Shown one piece after another: positions 44,074-53,823 of a DNA stretch of 64,000 bases. Source of the DNA: JAOARY01 sp045345765 (GTDB taxonomy: Bacteria > Bacillota > Clostridia > Peptostreptococcales > Peptostreptococcaceae); assembly GCA_045345765.1 (NCBI GenBank), contig CP148265.1, positions 2,852,001 to 2,916,000 of the forward strand. Reading direction: 5' to 3'. A model generated the notes under the pieces. The model did not search any database. It saw only the letters and a list, made by a program, of their open reading frames with translations, and was not told the origin of the DNA. The stretch's first letter is position 1. Each line of letters begins with the position of its first letter. Position numbers and translations under genes: made by a program.

Positions 44074-46062
44074 TTGTTTAGCAGTATAAAAAGTAAGTTG
44101 ATATCTATATTATGTCTAACTATAATAGTACCTATAACACTTTTAGGTTCGACATCGTATTTAAAAGGAAAACAAATGTTAACAAGACAATTTGAAGACA
44201 GTATGGTTAAAAGTGGAGTCTTGGTAGAAAGTTATTTGAGTAGTTATTTTGAAATTTATGAAACAGGTGTGAAAACATTATCAGAAAACCAAGATGCAAA
44301 GGATTTGATAAATAAACCATATTATAAACCTTATTTAATCTCAGTACTACAAGATTATAAGGAATCATATAAAGACGTAGCTAATGTTTATATGGGAACC
44401 AAAGATGGAGATATGGTAATATATCCAGCACAAAATTTATCTGAAGGATATGATCCTAGAACTAGACCATGGTATAAAAAAGCATTAGAAGTAAACTCTT
44501 TTGTATGGAGTGATGTATACATAGATGATTCAACAAGTAAACTTGTAATATCAGCATCGAAGGTTGTAAATGACTATCAAGGTGATTTTGTTGGCGTTGT
44601 AAGTATGGATATATATTTAGAAGATTTAGTTAGCCAAATAGCTAAGATTAAAATTGGGAAATATGGATATATAAGCGTTATTGATGCAAATGGAAAAACT
44701 ATTGCACATAAGGATAGCAAGTATATAGGAAAAGAACTTCCAAACGAGAAATTAAAGTCTTTAGTGGGACAAAGTAATAAAAAAGTAGAATACACAATAG
44801 AAGAAGAGGGGAAAAACAAGAGAAAACTTGCAATAGGAAATAGTATGAAATATTTAGATTGGACTATAATATCGATTTTAGAATACGATGAGATAAGAGA
44901 TGAAATAGTTGAATTTAGAAATAAAGCGATAATAATAGCGATAATATCTCTTTTAATGGCAATATTAATGGGAGTAATATATTCTAATAGACTTTCAAAA
45001 AAAATAAATATATTATTAAAATCTATGAATAGTTTTAAAAATGGTGATTTGAATACTAATTCAAGAGTAGAATCAAAAGATGAAATAGGAATATTATCTG
45101 ATGATTTTAATTCAATGATTAAAATTGTTAAAAACTTACTATTGCGAATAAAAGATGTTAGTAAATCTGTTTCAGATGCATCTACAAGTTTAGCTTCTTC
45201 AACAGAAGAAACGAGTGCTTCAGCGGATGAAGTGGCAAGATCAGTTGAAGAAATATCAAAAAATTCATTAGAACAAGCAGCAAATTTGGAAGATAGTTAT
45301 CAAATAGCTAATGAGTTAAAAGTTAAATTTGAAAAACTTATTCAAAAAAGTAATAATATGAATTCTAATACGAATGAAGTTGTAAATATAAATAAAAATA
45401 GTGTCAAAATAATGAATGATCTTAAAGTAACAAATAATACAAGTACAGAATCAATAAATAATATACAAAATGCTATAAATAGGCTAGATGAAAAGGCATT
45501 AGACATATCACTTATAATAGAGACAATAGCATCAATATCAGCACAAACTAATTTATTAGCACTTAATGCATCTATAGAGGCAGCAAGAGCTGGAGAAAGT
45601 GGAAGAGGTTTTGCTGTTGTGGCTGATGAAATAAGAAAATTAGCAGAAGGTTCATCACAAGCTACAGAAAAAATAAATAATATAATAATAGGAATTCAAA
45701 ATGAGTCTAAAGAAACTGTAAAACTTATGAATAATGTAAAAGAGATTTCGAAGAGCCAAAATACATCTGTAAATCATGTAAGTAATTCATTTGATATGAT
45801 ATTTAAGTCAGTGAATGAAATAACGAAAGATATCAAATTAACTATAGAACTTATAAAAGAATTAGAACAAGATAATAATGCTTTAGTTGAGAATATAAAA
45901 TCTGTAACATCTATTTCAGAACAAAATGCTTCTTCATCCCAAGAAGTAACTGCATCAGTAGAAGAACAGGTTACTGCAATTGAAGAGGTTGCAAGAAATG
46001 CTGAGAATTTAACTCATATGGCGTATGATTTAAACGAATCAGTCAATGAATTTAAGTTTTAA
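44074..46062 (+). CDS. Methyl-accepting chemotaxis protein
   Basis: 662 residues, TTG start after GAGGAGG. A transmembrane helix (about 8-28), an extracellular dCache-type sensor (about 35-275; DPRTRPWYKKAL and GVVSMDIYLEDL), a second helix (about 287-305), a HAMP linker and the signalling domain with SAQTNLLALNASIEAARAGE near 490-510. The ligand is unknown. It sits alone between tgt and yajC, which are usually adjacent in clostridia, so it is an insertion in an otherwise conserved order. Confidence 0.93.
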   Translation: MFSSIKSKLISILCLTIIVPITLLGSTSYLKGKQMLTRQFEDSMVKSGVLVESYLSSYFEIYETGVKTLSENQDAKDLINKPYYKPYLISVLQDYKESYKDVANVYMGTKDGDMVIYPAQNLSEGYDPRTRPWYKKALEVNSFVWSDVYIDDSTSKLVISASKVVNDYQGDFVGVVSMDIYLEDLVSQIAKIKIGKYGYISVIDANGKTIAHKDSKYIGKELPNEKLKSLVGQSNKKVEYTIEEEGKNKRKLAIGNSMKYLDWTIISILEYDEIRDEIVEFRNKAIIIAIISLLMAILMGVIYSNRLSKKINILLKSMNSFKNGDLNTNSRVESKDEIGILSDDFNSMIKIVKNLLLRIKDVSKSVSDASTSLASSTEETSASADEVARSVEEISKNSLEQAANLEDSYQIANELKVKFEKLIQKSNNMNSNTNEVVNINKNSVKIMNDLKVTNNTSTESINNIQNAINRLDEKALDISLIIETIASISAQTNLLALNASIEAARAGESGRGFAVVADEIRKLAEGSSQATEKINNIIIGIQNESKETVKLMNNVKEISKSQNTSVNHVSNSFDMIFKSVNEITKDIKLTIELIKELEQDNNALVENIKSVTSISEQNASSSQEVTASVEEQVTAIEEVARNAENLTHMAYDLNESVNEFKF

Positions 46063-46126
46063 GATAGATAATTATAAAATTTTGTTATATAATTTATAGA
46101 TAAGTAGTAAAAGGGGGATGAATTTA

Positions 46127-46402
46127 ATGCAAAATAGTTTAATTGGTTTTATATTACCACTTATCTTTTTAGGAATATTTTATATTATGTTGTTAAAACC
46201 TCAAAAAGAAAGACAAAAGCAAATCTTAAAAATGAGACAAGAATTAAAAGTAGGAGATAAAGTAACAACTATAGGTGGTTTTATTGGAACTATCGAAAAG
46301 ATGGATGATAATAAAATTGAATTGAAAACAGGTGATTCATCTTTAGAATTATTAAAAACAGCAATAGCAAGTATTGCAGAAGAAAAAAAAGAAGAAATAT
46401 AA
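46127..46402 (+). CDS. yajC: Preprotein translocase subunit YajC
   Basis: 91 residues from the ATG at 46127, 9 bases after AAGGGGG; the ATG at 46118 overlaps that site. One N-terminal membrane helix (LIGFILPLIFLGIFYIMLL) followed by KPQKERQKQ and GDKVTTIGGFIGTI, the YajC signature. It associates with SecDF, encoded further down. Confidence 0.93.
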   Translation: MQNSLIGFILPLIFLGIFYIMLLKPQKERQKQILKMRQELKVGDKVTTIGGFIGTIEKMDDNKIELKTGDSSLELLKTAIASIAEEKKEEI

Positions 46403-46411
46403 ATAAAAACA

Positions 46412-46439
46412 TTGTAAAAGCTTTAAAATATGATATAAT
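46412..46439 (+). promoter_or_regulatory. Promoter of the SCIFF precursor gene
   Basis: TTGTAA and TATAAT 16 bases apart, 36 bases before the scfA start codon. Confidence 0.65.
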
Positions 46440-46474
46440 TTTTAGAGTATGAAAGTAATCAAGGAGGTATAGGA

Positions 46475-46618
46475 ATGAAAAAGCATATAAAAACTTTATC
46501 AGGAGCAACTTTAAAGAACAGTTCTAAAAAAGCAGGTTGTGGAGAATGTCAAACATCTTGTCAATCAGCTTGTAAAACTTCTTGTACAGTAGCTAATCAA
46601 GAATGTGAAAGACAATAA
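46475..46618 (+). CDS. scfA: SCIFF ranthipeptide precursor (six Cys in forty-five residues)
   Basis: 47 residues, ATG after AAGGAGG. The leader MKKHIKTLSGATLKNS is followed by six cysteines in a short span (GCGECQTSCQSACKTSCT and a last EC), the defining pattern of SCIFF. The radical SAM enzyme encoded next forms thioether crosslinks from these cysteines. SCIFF is nearly universal in Clostridia; ranthipeptides have been linked to cell-density signalling in some. Terminator follows, so the peptide can be made in excess over the enzyme. Confidence 0.95.
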   Translation: MKKHIKTLSGATLKNSSKKAGCGECQTSCQSACKTSCTVANQECERQ

Positions 46619-46635
46619 TATAAATTAAAAATCTA

Positions 46636-46683
46636 AATGGGGATAATTTTTTGGTTTATACATTCTAAAAAATTATCCCCATT
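46636..46683 (+). terminator. Terminator between scfA and scfB
   Basis: Perfect 17-bp stem AATGGGGATAATTTTTT / AAAAAATTATCCCCATT with a 14-base loop. Confidence 0.85.
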
Positions 46684-46816
46684 AAAATTTTTAAAACTAA
46701 TTAGAACTTCAATTGGCTATATAAATAATTATATTTAAAAACCGTGTATTTTTTTTGTCATATAAAAAAATAGATGGTTTTATATTGAGTTAAAAGAAAA
46801 TATGGGAGGATTTAAA

Positions 46817-48178
46817 ATGATACATAAGTTTAATATGGATGGTATTAATATAGTAATGGATATAAATAGTGGTGCTATTCATATAATTGATAATGAAGCA
46901 TATGATGTATTAGATTTCTATAAAGAATTAGATAAAGAACAGATTATAAATAAATTAAGTGATAAATATGATGAAGAAGATATAAAGAAAGCATATGAAG
47001 AGATTGAAGAATTAGAAGGTGAAGGTCTTTTATATGGTGATGATCAGTATATAAATCATGAACAATTTAAAAATAGAGAACAAGTTATAAAAGCATTATG
47101 TTTAAATGTTGCACATGATTGCAATTTAAAATGTTCATATTGTTTCGCTTCACAAGGTGATTTTGGTGGAGAAAGAAAATTAATGGACTTAGAAACAGGT
47201 AAAAGAGCATTTGACTTTTTAATAAAAAAATCAGGGAATAGAAGAAATTTAGAAGTTGATTTCTTTGGTGGAGAACCTCTTATGAACTTTGAAGTTGTAA
47301 AAGAACTTGTTAAATATGGTAGAGAACAAGAAAAAATTCACAATAAAAACTTTAGATTTACAATAACTACAAATGGAATACTTTTAAATGATGAAATTAC
47401 TGATTTTATAAATGAACATATGCATAATATAGTACTGAGTTTAGATGGTAGAAAAGATGTAAATGATAGTATGAGACCTACTATGAATGATAAGGGTTCT
47501 TACGATATAATAGTACCAAAATACCAAAAACTTATTGAAAAAAGAGGAGATAAAGAGTATTTTGTAAGAGGTACTTTTACAAGAAAGAATTTAGATTTTT
47601 CAAAAGATGTAATGCATTTTTATGATTTAGGAATGACTAAAACTTCTGTTGAACCTGTTGTTGATGATGAATCAAATCCTTTTGCACTTAGAGAGGAAGA
47701 TCTGCCTAAGATATTTGAAGAATATGAAATATTAGCAAAAGAATATGCAAAGAAAAAAATTAATAAAGAGAAATTTACGTTCTTCCATTTTATGATTGAT
47801 TTAAATCAAGGACCTTGTATTATAAAGAGAATTACTGCTTGTGGTGCAGGAACTGAATATATTTCAGTAACACCTGAAGGGGACATATATCCATGTCATC
47901 AATTTGTTGGAAAAGAAGACTATAAATTAGCTAATTTATATGATGATGAAATACTTTTAAAACAAGATTTAGTTGATGGTTTTAGAAATGCACATGTATA
48001 TGCGAAGGAAGATTGTAAAAATTGTTGGGCTAAATTCTATTGTTCAGGTGGATGTCATGCTAATGCTCTTAATTTTAATGGAGATGTATTAAAACCATAC
48101 AAATTAGGTTGTGAAATGCAAAAGAAAAGAATCGAATGTGCAATAATGGTAAAAGCAAAAGAATTATTGGAGGGATAG
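46817..48178 (+). CDS. scfB: SCIFF radical SAM maturase
   Basis: 453 residues from the ATG at 46817, 6 bases after GGGAGGA. The N-terminal part is a peptide-recognition (RRE-like) domain, followed by the radical SAM motif CNLKCSYC (about 105-112) and a SPASM C-terminus rich in Cys (CGAGTEYISVTPEGDIYPC, CKNCWAKFYCSGGCHANA). It installs thioether bonds in ScfA. The gene carries its own ribosome binding site after the scfA terminator. Confidence 0.95.
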   Translation: MIHKFNMDGINIVMDINSGAIHIIDNEAYDVLDFYKELDKEQIINKLSDKYDEEDIKKAYEEIEELEGEGLLYGDDQYINHEQFKNREQVIKALCLNVAHDCNLKCSYCFASQGDFGGERKLMDLETGKRAFDFLIKKSGNRRNLEVDFFGGEPLMNFEVVKELVKYGREQEKIHNKNFRFTITTNGILLNDEITDFINEHMHNIVLSLDGRKDVNDSMRPTMNDKGSYDIIVPKYQKLIEKRGDKEYFVRGTFTRKNLDFSKDVMHFYDLGMTKTSVEPVVDDESNPFALREEDLPKIFEEYEILAKEYAKKKINKEKFTFFHFMIDLNQGPCIIKRITACGAGTEYISVTPEGDIYPCHQFVGKEDYKLANLYDDEILLKQDLVDGFRNAHVYAKEDCKNCWAKFYCSGGCHANALNFNGDVLKPYKLGCEMQKKRIECAIMVKAKELLEG

Positions 48179-48179
48179 T

Positions 48180-48680
48180 ATGATAAAATCATATGAAAAC
48201 AATGAACCTAATATAAAAGATGCAGTATTTGTTGCAAGTAGCGCAGATATAATTGGAAAAGTTACTCTAGGAGAGAATTCAAATATATGGTATAATTGTG
48301 TACTAAGGGGCGATGAGAACTATATAAAAATAGGAAAGTATACAAATATACAAGATGGTAGTGTAGTTCATATTGCTAAAGATTTTCCGACAATAGTAGG
48401 TGATTATGTAACTGTAGGACACAAAGCATTAATACATGCATGTACTGTTGGAAATAACAGCCTTATTGGAATGGGAGCTATAATATTAAATGGAGCTAAA
48501 ATAGGTAGTAATACTATAATTGGTGCAGGTAGTTTAGTACCTCCAAATAAAGAAATTCCAGATGGTGTTTTGGCTTTTGGAAATCCTATTAAGGTAATAA
48601 GAGATTTAACAGATGAAGAAAAAGAAAATTTAGTAAAGTCAGCATTAGATTATGTCGAATTTGCTAAAAAACACAATTAG
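48180..48680 (+). CDS. Gamma carbonic anhydrase-like hexapeptide protein
   Basis: 166 residues, GGAGGG before the ATG. Left-handed beta-helix repeats with the family signature NIWYNCVLRGDENYIKIG, and zinc-ligand histidines in DGSVVHIAKD, VGHKALIHAC. Related to YrdA/PaaY-type proteins. Whether it has carbonic anhydrase activity is unknown. One base after scfB. Confidence 0.88.
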   Translation: MIKSYENNEPNIKDAVFVASSADIIGKVTLGENSNIWYNCVLRGDENYIKIGKYTNIQDGSVVHIAKDFPTIVGDYVTVGHKALIHACTVGNNSLIGMGAIILNGAKIGSNTIIGAGSLVPPNKEIPDGVLAFGNPIKVIRDLTDEEKENLVKSALDYVEFAKKHN

Positions 48681-48695
48681 TTAGGGGGAGCAAAG

Positions 48696-49940
48696 ATGAA
48701 AATAAAAAATATACTAATATTTTTACTACTAAGTTTAGTTATAGCATTTAGTGGATTTGTTTTAGTAAATGGTTTTAGTGCTGGAAATGTTAATATTGCA
48801 CCGATTAAAGATAATCTAAAGCAAGGATTAGATTTAAAAGGTGGAGTATATGTAGTTTATGAAGCACAAACAGATAAAAAAGGTGAAGAATTAAACAAGG
48901 TTATGGAACAAACTTTAGAAGTTTTTACAAAAAGAATCAATGGTATGGGGTTGACAGAACCTCTTATAGTAAGAGAAGGTCAAAATAGAATTAGAATAGA
49001 ACTTCCAGGTGTTAAAGATGCTGCGGAAGCATTAAAAGCAATTGGAAAAACTGCACAATTAAAATTCGAAAAAGAAGATGGAACTGTTGTTGTAACGGGT
49101 AGTAATGTTACAAAATCTGATGTGGTTTTTGATTCTCAAACAAATGAGCCTGTTGTTGCAATTGGTTTTGATTCAGAGGGAACAAAAGCTTTTTCGGATG
49201 CAACAAAGGAACTAGCACCAACTAGAGGTAGAATAGTTATTAAATTAGATGGTGAAATTATATCAGCGCCTTCAGTAAATACTCACATTGCAAATGGTAA
49301 TGCTACTATAAGTGGAGGATTTGATGTAGAAGGAGCTTCAGAACTAGCTAATTTAATAAGAGCAGGTGCTTTACCAGTTGATTTTAAAGAAGTTCAAACA
49401 TCAACTATAACAGCAACTCTTGGTGTAGATGCTTTAAATAAAAGTATAGAAGGAGCTAAAGTAGGTATTGGATTAGTTCTTTTATTTATGATTATATATT
49501 ACAAAATTCCTGGTTTTGTTGCAGGAATAGCTTTAAGTGCATACACAATGATTATTCTAACAACTTTTGCAGGTCTTCATGTTACAATAACACTTCCTGG
49601 AATAGCAGCTTTAATATTGTCTGTAGGTATGGCTGTTGATGCAAATGTTATTATATTTGAGAGAATCAAAGAAGAACTAAGGAATGGAAAGACCATAAGG
49701 TCATCAATAGAATCTGGTTTTTCTAAAGCTTTAAGTACCATAATAGATTCTAATATAACAACATTCATATCAGGATTAGTGCTTTATAATTTTGGTACTG
49801 GACCTATTAAAGGGTTTGCAATAACTCTAATGATTGGTATTGTAGCATCTTTATTTACAGCTGTATTTGTTACAAAAATACTATTAAGAAGTCTAGCGCA
49901 TTCAAATATGATAAAAAACAAAAAGTTATTTGGAATGTAA
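48696..49940 (+). CDS. secD: Protein translocase subunit SecD
   Basis: 414 residues. N-terminal membrane helix, then GLDLKGGVYVVYEA, the periplasmic-type domain (FTKRINGMGLTEP, RIRIELPGV), and five membrane helices with GMAVDANVIIFERIKEELRNG. SecDF uses the proton motive force to help complete secretion. Shorter than E. coli SecD as usual in Firmicutes; secF follows after 12 bases. Confidence 0.96.
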   Translation: MKIKNILIFLLLSLVIAFSGFVLVNGFSAGNVNIAPIKDNLKQGLDLKGGVYVVYEAQTDKKGEELNKVMEQTLEVFTKRINGMGLTEPLIVREGQNRIRIELPGVKDAAEALKAIGKTAQLKFEKEDGTVVVTGSNVTKSDVVFDSQTNEPVVAIGFDSEGTKAFSDATKELAPTRGRIVIKLDGEIISAPSVNTHIANGNATISGGFDVEGASELANLIRAGALPVDFKEVQTSTITATLGVDALNKSIEGAKVGIGLVLLFMIIYYKIPGFVAGIALSAYTMIILTTFAGLHVTITLPGIAALILSVGMAVDANVIIFERIKEELRNGKTIRSSIESGFSKALSTIIDSNITTFISGLVLYNFGTGPIKGFAITLMIGIVASLFTAVFVTKILLRSLAHSNMIKNKKLFGM

Positions 49941-49952
49941 GGGGGGATATAA

Positions 49953-50834
49953 ATGAAAATTATAGAAAAGAAAAAGATTTGGTTTTCGCTGTCAATTGCT
50001 ATAATGATTATAGGTTTAGCATTATCGCTAACTAGAGGATTAAATTATGGAATAGATTTTACTGGTGGGACACAAATAGAAATAAATGTTCATAAAGAAT
50101 TTAGTGTAGATGAAGTAAGAGAAATAACAAATAAATATGATAAAGATATGTCTATTAACAAAATTGGAGACAAAAAAGAAATAGTTCAACTTAAAACTAG
50201 AGAAGATTTAGATAGTAAAAAAAGAGAAGAATTATTTAATAGCTTTAAAGAAAAATATAATTTAACAGAAGCTAATCCAGAAAAAGTTGATCAATTTGGA
50301 CCATCTGTTGGGGATGAAATTAAAAATAAAGCTTTGGTATCTGTTATAATAGCAACTATAGGCATACTTATATACTTAAGTTTTAGATTTGAATTATCTT
50401 ATGGTGTAGCAGCTGTTATTGCTTTAGTTCATGATGTACTTATAGTATTAGCTGTATATGCGATATTTAACATACCTGTAAATGCGCCATTTGTTGCAGC
50501 TATGCTTACTGTTGTAGGTTATTCTATTAATGATACGATAGTTGTTTTTGATAGAATTAGAGAGAATTTAAAATATAATAAAAAGAAAAGTCCTTATATG
50601 GAAGTTGCTAATGAAAGTATTGGTCAAACTATATCAAGATCGATTAACACATCGTTAACTACTTTGGTAGCAATAGGTTCTTTATATTTTCTAGCTTCTG
50701 AATCTATAAAAGATTTTTTATTACCACTTATAGGTGGGGTTTTAACAGGAACATATTCTTCGATATTTATAGCAAGTCCAATATGGGTTTTAATTAAAAA
50801 TAAAAAGAAGAATAAAAATGCTAAGATAGCATAA
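49953..50834 (+). CDS. secF: Protein translocase subunit SecF
   Basis: 293 residues, start after AAGGGGGG. GLNYGIDFTGGTQIEI near the N-terminus, six membrane helices, and VVGYSINDTIVVFDRIREN in the transport core. Partner of SecD. A terminator closes the secDF unit. Confidence 0.96.
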   Translation: MKIIEKKKIWFSLSIAIMIIGLALSLTRGLNYGIDFTGGTQIEINVHKEFSVDEVREITNKYDKDMSINKIGDKKEIVQLKTREDLDSKKREELFNSFKEKYNLTEANPEKVDQFGPSVGDEIKNKALVSVIIATIGILIYLSFRFELSYGVAAVIALVHDVLIVLAVYAIFNIPVNAPFVAAMLTVVGYSINDTIVVFDRIRENLKYNKKKSPYMEVANESIGQTISRSINTSLTTLVAIGSLYFLASESIKDFLLPLIGGVLTGTYSSIFIASPIWVLIKNKKKNKNAKIA

Positions 50835-50848
50835 TTATATTATAATAA

Positions 50849-50886
50849 AAAGGCACAATAAACTTTTTTAAGTTTTTTGTGCCTTT
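50849..50886 (+). terminator. Terminator after secF
   Basis: 10-bp stem AAAGGCACAA / TTGTGCCTTT, with further pairing of ACTT and AAGT inside. Confidence 0.85.
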
Positions 50887-50915
50887 AGTTTTATAATTTA
50901 TTGAAGGTGATTAAT

Positions 50916-53219
50916 TTGAAAAAGTGGATATCAAAGAATATAAAAAGAAATAATATAAAAAATAGAAAAGACATAATAGAATCAATTTTAGATAATAGAA
51001 AATTGAAAAAAAATGAGTATGAAAAGTTTTTGAAGCCAGAATATAAAGATTTTCATAATCCATTTTTATTAAAAGGTATGAAAAAGGCAATAGAAAGAAT
51101 AAAAAATGCTTATGAAGAAGATGAAAGAATATGTATATATGGAGATTATGATGTTGATGGAACAAGTGCTACTTCCGTTTTATTATTAGCATTTAAAGAG
51201 ATGGGATTTAAGAATGTGGATTATTATATACCAAATAGAATTCATGAGGGCTATGGACTTAATAATGATGCTATAAAAAAAATAAAAGATAGAGGAAATA
51301 GACTTATAATAACTGTGGATTGTGGAATTACAAGTTTTTTGGAAGCAGATTATGCCAAGGAAATTGATATTGACTTAATAATTACAGATCATCATGAATG
51401 TGAAGAAAGCTTACCGCAAGCTTTAGCTATAATAAATTCAAAACAAAGTAATTGCAAATATCCATTTAAAAGTCTGTGTGGAGCTGGCATAGCATTTAAA
51501 CTTATACAAGCATTAAATGATGAACTTAAACAAAATATAGATGTAAATAAATTATTGCCAATAGTTGCAATGGCAACGGTTTGTGATGTTGTAACATTAA
51601 AAGATGAGAATAGACTTATAGTAAAAAAAGGATTAGAACTTATAAAAAAAACGAAGATAATTGGCTTAAAAAAATTAATAGATATTTGTGGTATAGAAGA
51701 TAATATAAGAGCATACCATTTTGGTTATGTTTTAGGGCCTAGAATCAATGCTGGGGGAAGACTTGGATTTTCTTATAAAGCAGTAGAACTTTTTACTTGT
51801 GAAGACCAAGATATTGCTTTTGGTATAGCTAATTTTTTAGATGAACAAAATAAAATAAGGCAAGATAAAGAAAAATTAATGAATGAAGAAGCTATTTATG
51901 AGGTTGAAAATAATAAATCATTTGATAAACAAAAGGTAATACTAATAGATAAAGAAAATTGGAATCATGGAATTGTTGGAATTGTATCATCAAGAATAAC
52001 AGAAAAATATTATAAACCATCTATACTTTTATGTAAAGAAGGTCAATTTGCAAAAGGTTCAGCTAGATCAATAAAGAATTTTAATATATATGAGGCTCTT
52101 TTGTATTCAAAAGAATATATATATAAATTTGGAGGTCATAAACAAGCAGCAGGACTTACTGTTGAAATTAAGAATATAGAAAAATTAAGGGAAAAGATAA
52201 ATGAATATGCAAATAGGGTATTAACAAAAAATGATATGATTGAAGAAATAAGTTATGAAGTTGAACTTGAACCTAATTTAATAGGGTTTAATCTTATAAA
52301 TGATTTGAAAAGTTTAGAACCTTTTGGAATGGGAAATCCTACACCTAAATTTTTGATAAAAGAATTTAAAGTTTCTAACTTAAGATTTATAGGAAAGGAT
52401 AAAGACCATGTATCATTTGAATTATTAAAAGATAATAAGAAATTTAAAGTAATAGCTTTTAATAAAGCTTATCTATTTCAAGATTTTGATTTTAATACTT
52501 TTTATGATGGAGTTATTACATTAGATATAAATAAATACAATGGAGTTGAGTCAATTCAACTTAATTTAATAGATATTAAAAAAGTTATTGATAAAAAATA
52601 CTTATATGATTTGGATTTTGATTCTTATAGACCAACGAATATAAAAAGAATAAAAAATGTTTACTGTGATCTAGATATAGATTTTGATGAGACTCTAAGA
52701 AACGGAAAAAATTTAATACTTGTAAATGATTATACAAATTTAAAAGATTTAATATATATATTAGAAAGAAAAATATTAGATTATAATATTTTTATACATA
52801 AAATAAAATCAGAAATTAAAAATAAATCAAATTTAGATATTATATTGTATCCGAGTATTGAAAATTTAAGTTTAAAGGAGTATAATAATATTGTTAGTTA
52901 TGACTATATAGTGGGTAGTTGCGCGAAAAATTCAGATTTTGCTGATTTTTCTTTGATAAAGCCAATTAGAAAAGATTTTGTTAATTTTTATAAGGTTATT
53001 TCTAAAAATAAATTATTAAGACATGATTTTATAAAGTTAACAAAAGAATTAAATTTAAATCCTTTTAAATTTTTAAATATATTAAATACCTTTAAAGATT
53101 TAGATATGATAGATTTTGATTTTTTTGATAAAGAGATATATATTCAGTTAAAAGATATAAAAGAAAAAAAAGATTTAAATACAGCAAATACTATGATTTA
53201 TATAGATAGCTTAATATAA
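50916..53219 (+). CDS. recJ: Single-strand DNA exonuclease RecJ
   Basis: 767 residues from the TTG at 50916, 6 bases after GAAGGTGA. DHH phosphoesterase motifs are complete: IYGDYDVDGTSATSVL, TVDCGITSF, IITDHHECEE, and the DHHA1 motif FGGHKQAAGLT near 410. An OB fold follows, and about 220 Lys/Asn-rich residues at the end are specific to the Gram-positive type. RecJ degrades 5' ends in recombination and mismatch repair. Confidence 0.95.
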   Translation: MKKWISKNIKRNNIKNRKDIIESILDNRKLKKNEYEKFLKPEYKDFHNPFLLKGMKKAIERIKNAYEEDERICIYGDYDVDGTSATSVLLLAFKEMGFKNVDYYIPNRIHEGYGLNNDAIKKIKDRGNRLIITVDCGITSFLEADYAKEIDIDLIITDHHECEESLPQALAIINSKQSNCKYPFKSLCGAGIAFKLIQALNDELKQNIDVNKLLPIVAMATVCDVVTLKDENRLIVKKGLELIKKTKIIGLKKLIDICGIEDNIRAYHFGYVLGPRINAGGRLGFSYKAVELFTCEDQDIAFGIANFLDEQNKIRQDKEKLMNEEAIYEVENNKSFDKQKVILIDKENWNHGIVGIVSSRITEKYYKPSILLCKEGQFAKGSARSIKNFNIYEALLYSKEYIYKFGGHKQAAGLTVEIKNIEKLREKINEYANRVLTKNDMIEEISYEVELEPNLIGFNLINDLKSLEPFGMGNPTPKFLIKEFKVSNLRFIGKDKDHVSFELLKDNKKFKVIAFNKAYLFQDFDFNTFYDGVITLDINKYNGVESIQLNLIDIKKVIDKKYLYDLDFDSYRPTNIKRIKNVYCDLDIDFDETLRNGKNLILVNDYTNLKDLIYILERKILDYNIFIHKIKSEIKNKSNLDIILYPSIENLSLKEYNNIVSYDYIVGSCAKNSDFADFSLIKPIRKDFVNFYKVISKNKLLRHDFIKLTKELNLNPFKFLNILNTFKDLDMIDFDFFDKEIYIQLKDIKEKKDLNTANTMIYIDSLI

Positions 53220-53236
53220 AATTTGGGAGGAAAAAA

Positions 53237-53749
53237 ATGAATATTGAACAAAAGATAAGATCAGTTAAAGATTATCCTAAAGAGGGAATAGATTTTAAGG
53301 ATATAACAACATTATTAAAAGACAAGGATGCGTTTAAATATTCTATAGATGAAATAGCAAAGTATTTAAAAGATAAAAAGATAGACTTAGTTGTAGGTCC
53401 AGAAGCTAGAGGGTTTATAATGGGAACACCTGTTGCATATGCGATTAATGCAGGTTTTGTCCCAGTTAGAAAACCAGGAAAACTTCCAGCAGAAGTTGAG
53501 AGTTTTGAATATGAATTAGAATATGGTACTGATACTTTAGAAATTCATAAAGATTCAATATTAAAAGGGCAAAGAGTTGCTATTGTAGATGACTTACTAG
53601 CAACAGGAGGAACAACAAGAGCAACAGCAAAATTAATAGAAAAACTTGGTGGAGAAGTTGTTGCAATGGCATTTTTAATAGAATTAGAATTTTTAAACGG
53701 AAGAGATAAAGTAAGTGAATATGATATTAAATCTTTGGTAAAATATTAA
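53237..53749 (+). CDS. apt: Adenine phosphoribosyltransferase
   Basis: 170 residues, AGGAGG-like site upstream. KDYPKEGIDFKDITTLL at the start, GPEARGFIMG, and the PRPP-binding loop VAIVDDLLATGGTTRA. It salvages adenine to AMP. The apt-relA order is conserved in Firmicutes. Confidence 0.97.
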   Translation: MNIEQKIRSVKDYPKEGIDFKDITTLLKDKDAFKYSIDEIAKYLKDKKIDLVVGPEARGFIMGTPVAYAINAGFVPVRKPGKLPAEVESFEYELEYGTDTLEIHKDSILKGQRVAIVDDLLATGGTTRATAKLIEKLGGEVVAMAFLIELEFLNGRDKVSEYDIKSLVKY

Positions 53750-53750
53750 G

Positions 53751-53779
53751 TAGTTGGTCTTAAAGACCAACTATTTTTA
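53751..53779 (+). terminator. Terminator after apt
   Basis: 11-bp perfect stem TAGTTGGTCTT / AAGACCAACTA followed by TTTTT. Confidence 0.85.
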
Positions 53780-53823
53780 TAAATAGATGAGTAAAATTTT
53801 TAAGCAAAAAAGAAGGTGAATTT

